NCBI GenBank assembly: GCA_035771165.1
Contig: JAWNZC010000219.1
Coordinates: forward strand, 95,238 to 159,237
Direction of reading: 5' to 3'
Origin: Paragorgia papillata
Taxonomy: Eukaryota > Cnidaria > Anthozoa > Scleralcyonacea > Coralliidae
Length of the DNA: 64,000 nucleotides
Shown: positions 63,849 to 64,000 of the stretch, one piece after another
Layout of the letters: each line of letters starts with the position of its first letter
How positions within the stretch are numbered: the first letter of the stretch is position 1
Notes under the pieces: model-generated
Told to the model about the DNA's origin: nothing
Databases searched by the model: none
The model's input: the letters and a program-made list of their open reading frames with translations, nothing else
Made by a program: the position numbers and the translations under genes

Positions 63849-64000
63849 GGAAAGCGCAGTAGTAATCCTCCAAAAAATATCTCACTATCCTGACCTCCTG
63901 GTGTCAATACTCAGTTATGAGAGCACTATGCGTCAATTCGAATATATTCATTTGGGTTCGATATCTCGTTCATGAAATCAGATTACTATAATTTGTGTTA

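Overview
This window looks like a non-coding-rich stretch of an animal nuclear genome, most likely a cnidarian and probably an anthozoan. Genes are split into short exons with GT-AG introns of 1-6 kb. Most of the DNA is transposon-derived foldbacks, SINE and LINE remnants and expanded satellites. The domain mix (PAN/apple, EGF, a fibrinogen-like C-terminal domain, a D8C/OIT3 domain) is typical of secreted or surface proteins of corals and anemones. The species cannot be told from sequence alone.

Three host gene models can be supported by reading splice sites and checking phase. (1) Plus strand, 11,440-30,494: nine coding exons joining in frame to a 514-aa protein with hydrophobic N-terminal segments, a PAN domain, an EGF-like exon, a 29-nt linker exon and a 216-residue fibrinogen-related-like C-terminus. 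(2) Minus strand, 62,632-59,211: the 3' part of a paralogue whose EGF exon is almost the same as in gene 1 but which ends in a D8C/OIT3 cysteine domain; its 5' exons lie beyond the right edge and one small linking exon was not found. (3) Minus strand, 50,766-41,900: a three-exon gene for a 208-aa secreted protein with two tandem cysteine modules that resemble a reduced PDGF/VEGF-type cystine knot. It is the most interesting candidate for something undescribed.

Layout. 0-11 kb: transposon remnants (Harbinger-like, hAT-like, TTAA-flanked), a 65-bp array (4.0-4.6 kb), an inverted SINE pair with an inserted 139-bp mobile unit (6.1-6.7 kb) and a 47-bp array (7.2-8.4 kb). 11-30.5 kb: gene 1, with introns holding a 25-bp minisatellite ending in 5S-rRNA-like sequence, simple repeats, LINE 3' ends, foldbacks and a tandem array of tRNA-like units just before the EGF exon. 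30.5-41.9 kb: a five-deep nest of elements (LINE, Harbinger-like with a MADF exon, pogo-like, others), further TIR elements, a 25-bp satellite and a long pyrimidine repeat. 41.9-50.8 kb: gene 3, whose large intron holds a 2.26-kb array of a 31-bp satellite. 50.8-59 kb: the same 25-bp satellite in inverted orientation, broken by insertions, then foldbacks. 59.2-64 kb: gene 2 exons among SINEs and inverted repeats.

The window is also informative about genome evolution: several elements have exact target-site duplications, satellites can be traced to transposon or SINE parts, and some TIR elements carry exon-like cargo. All gene and family names come from reading the sequence; no database search was run.
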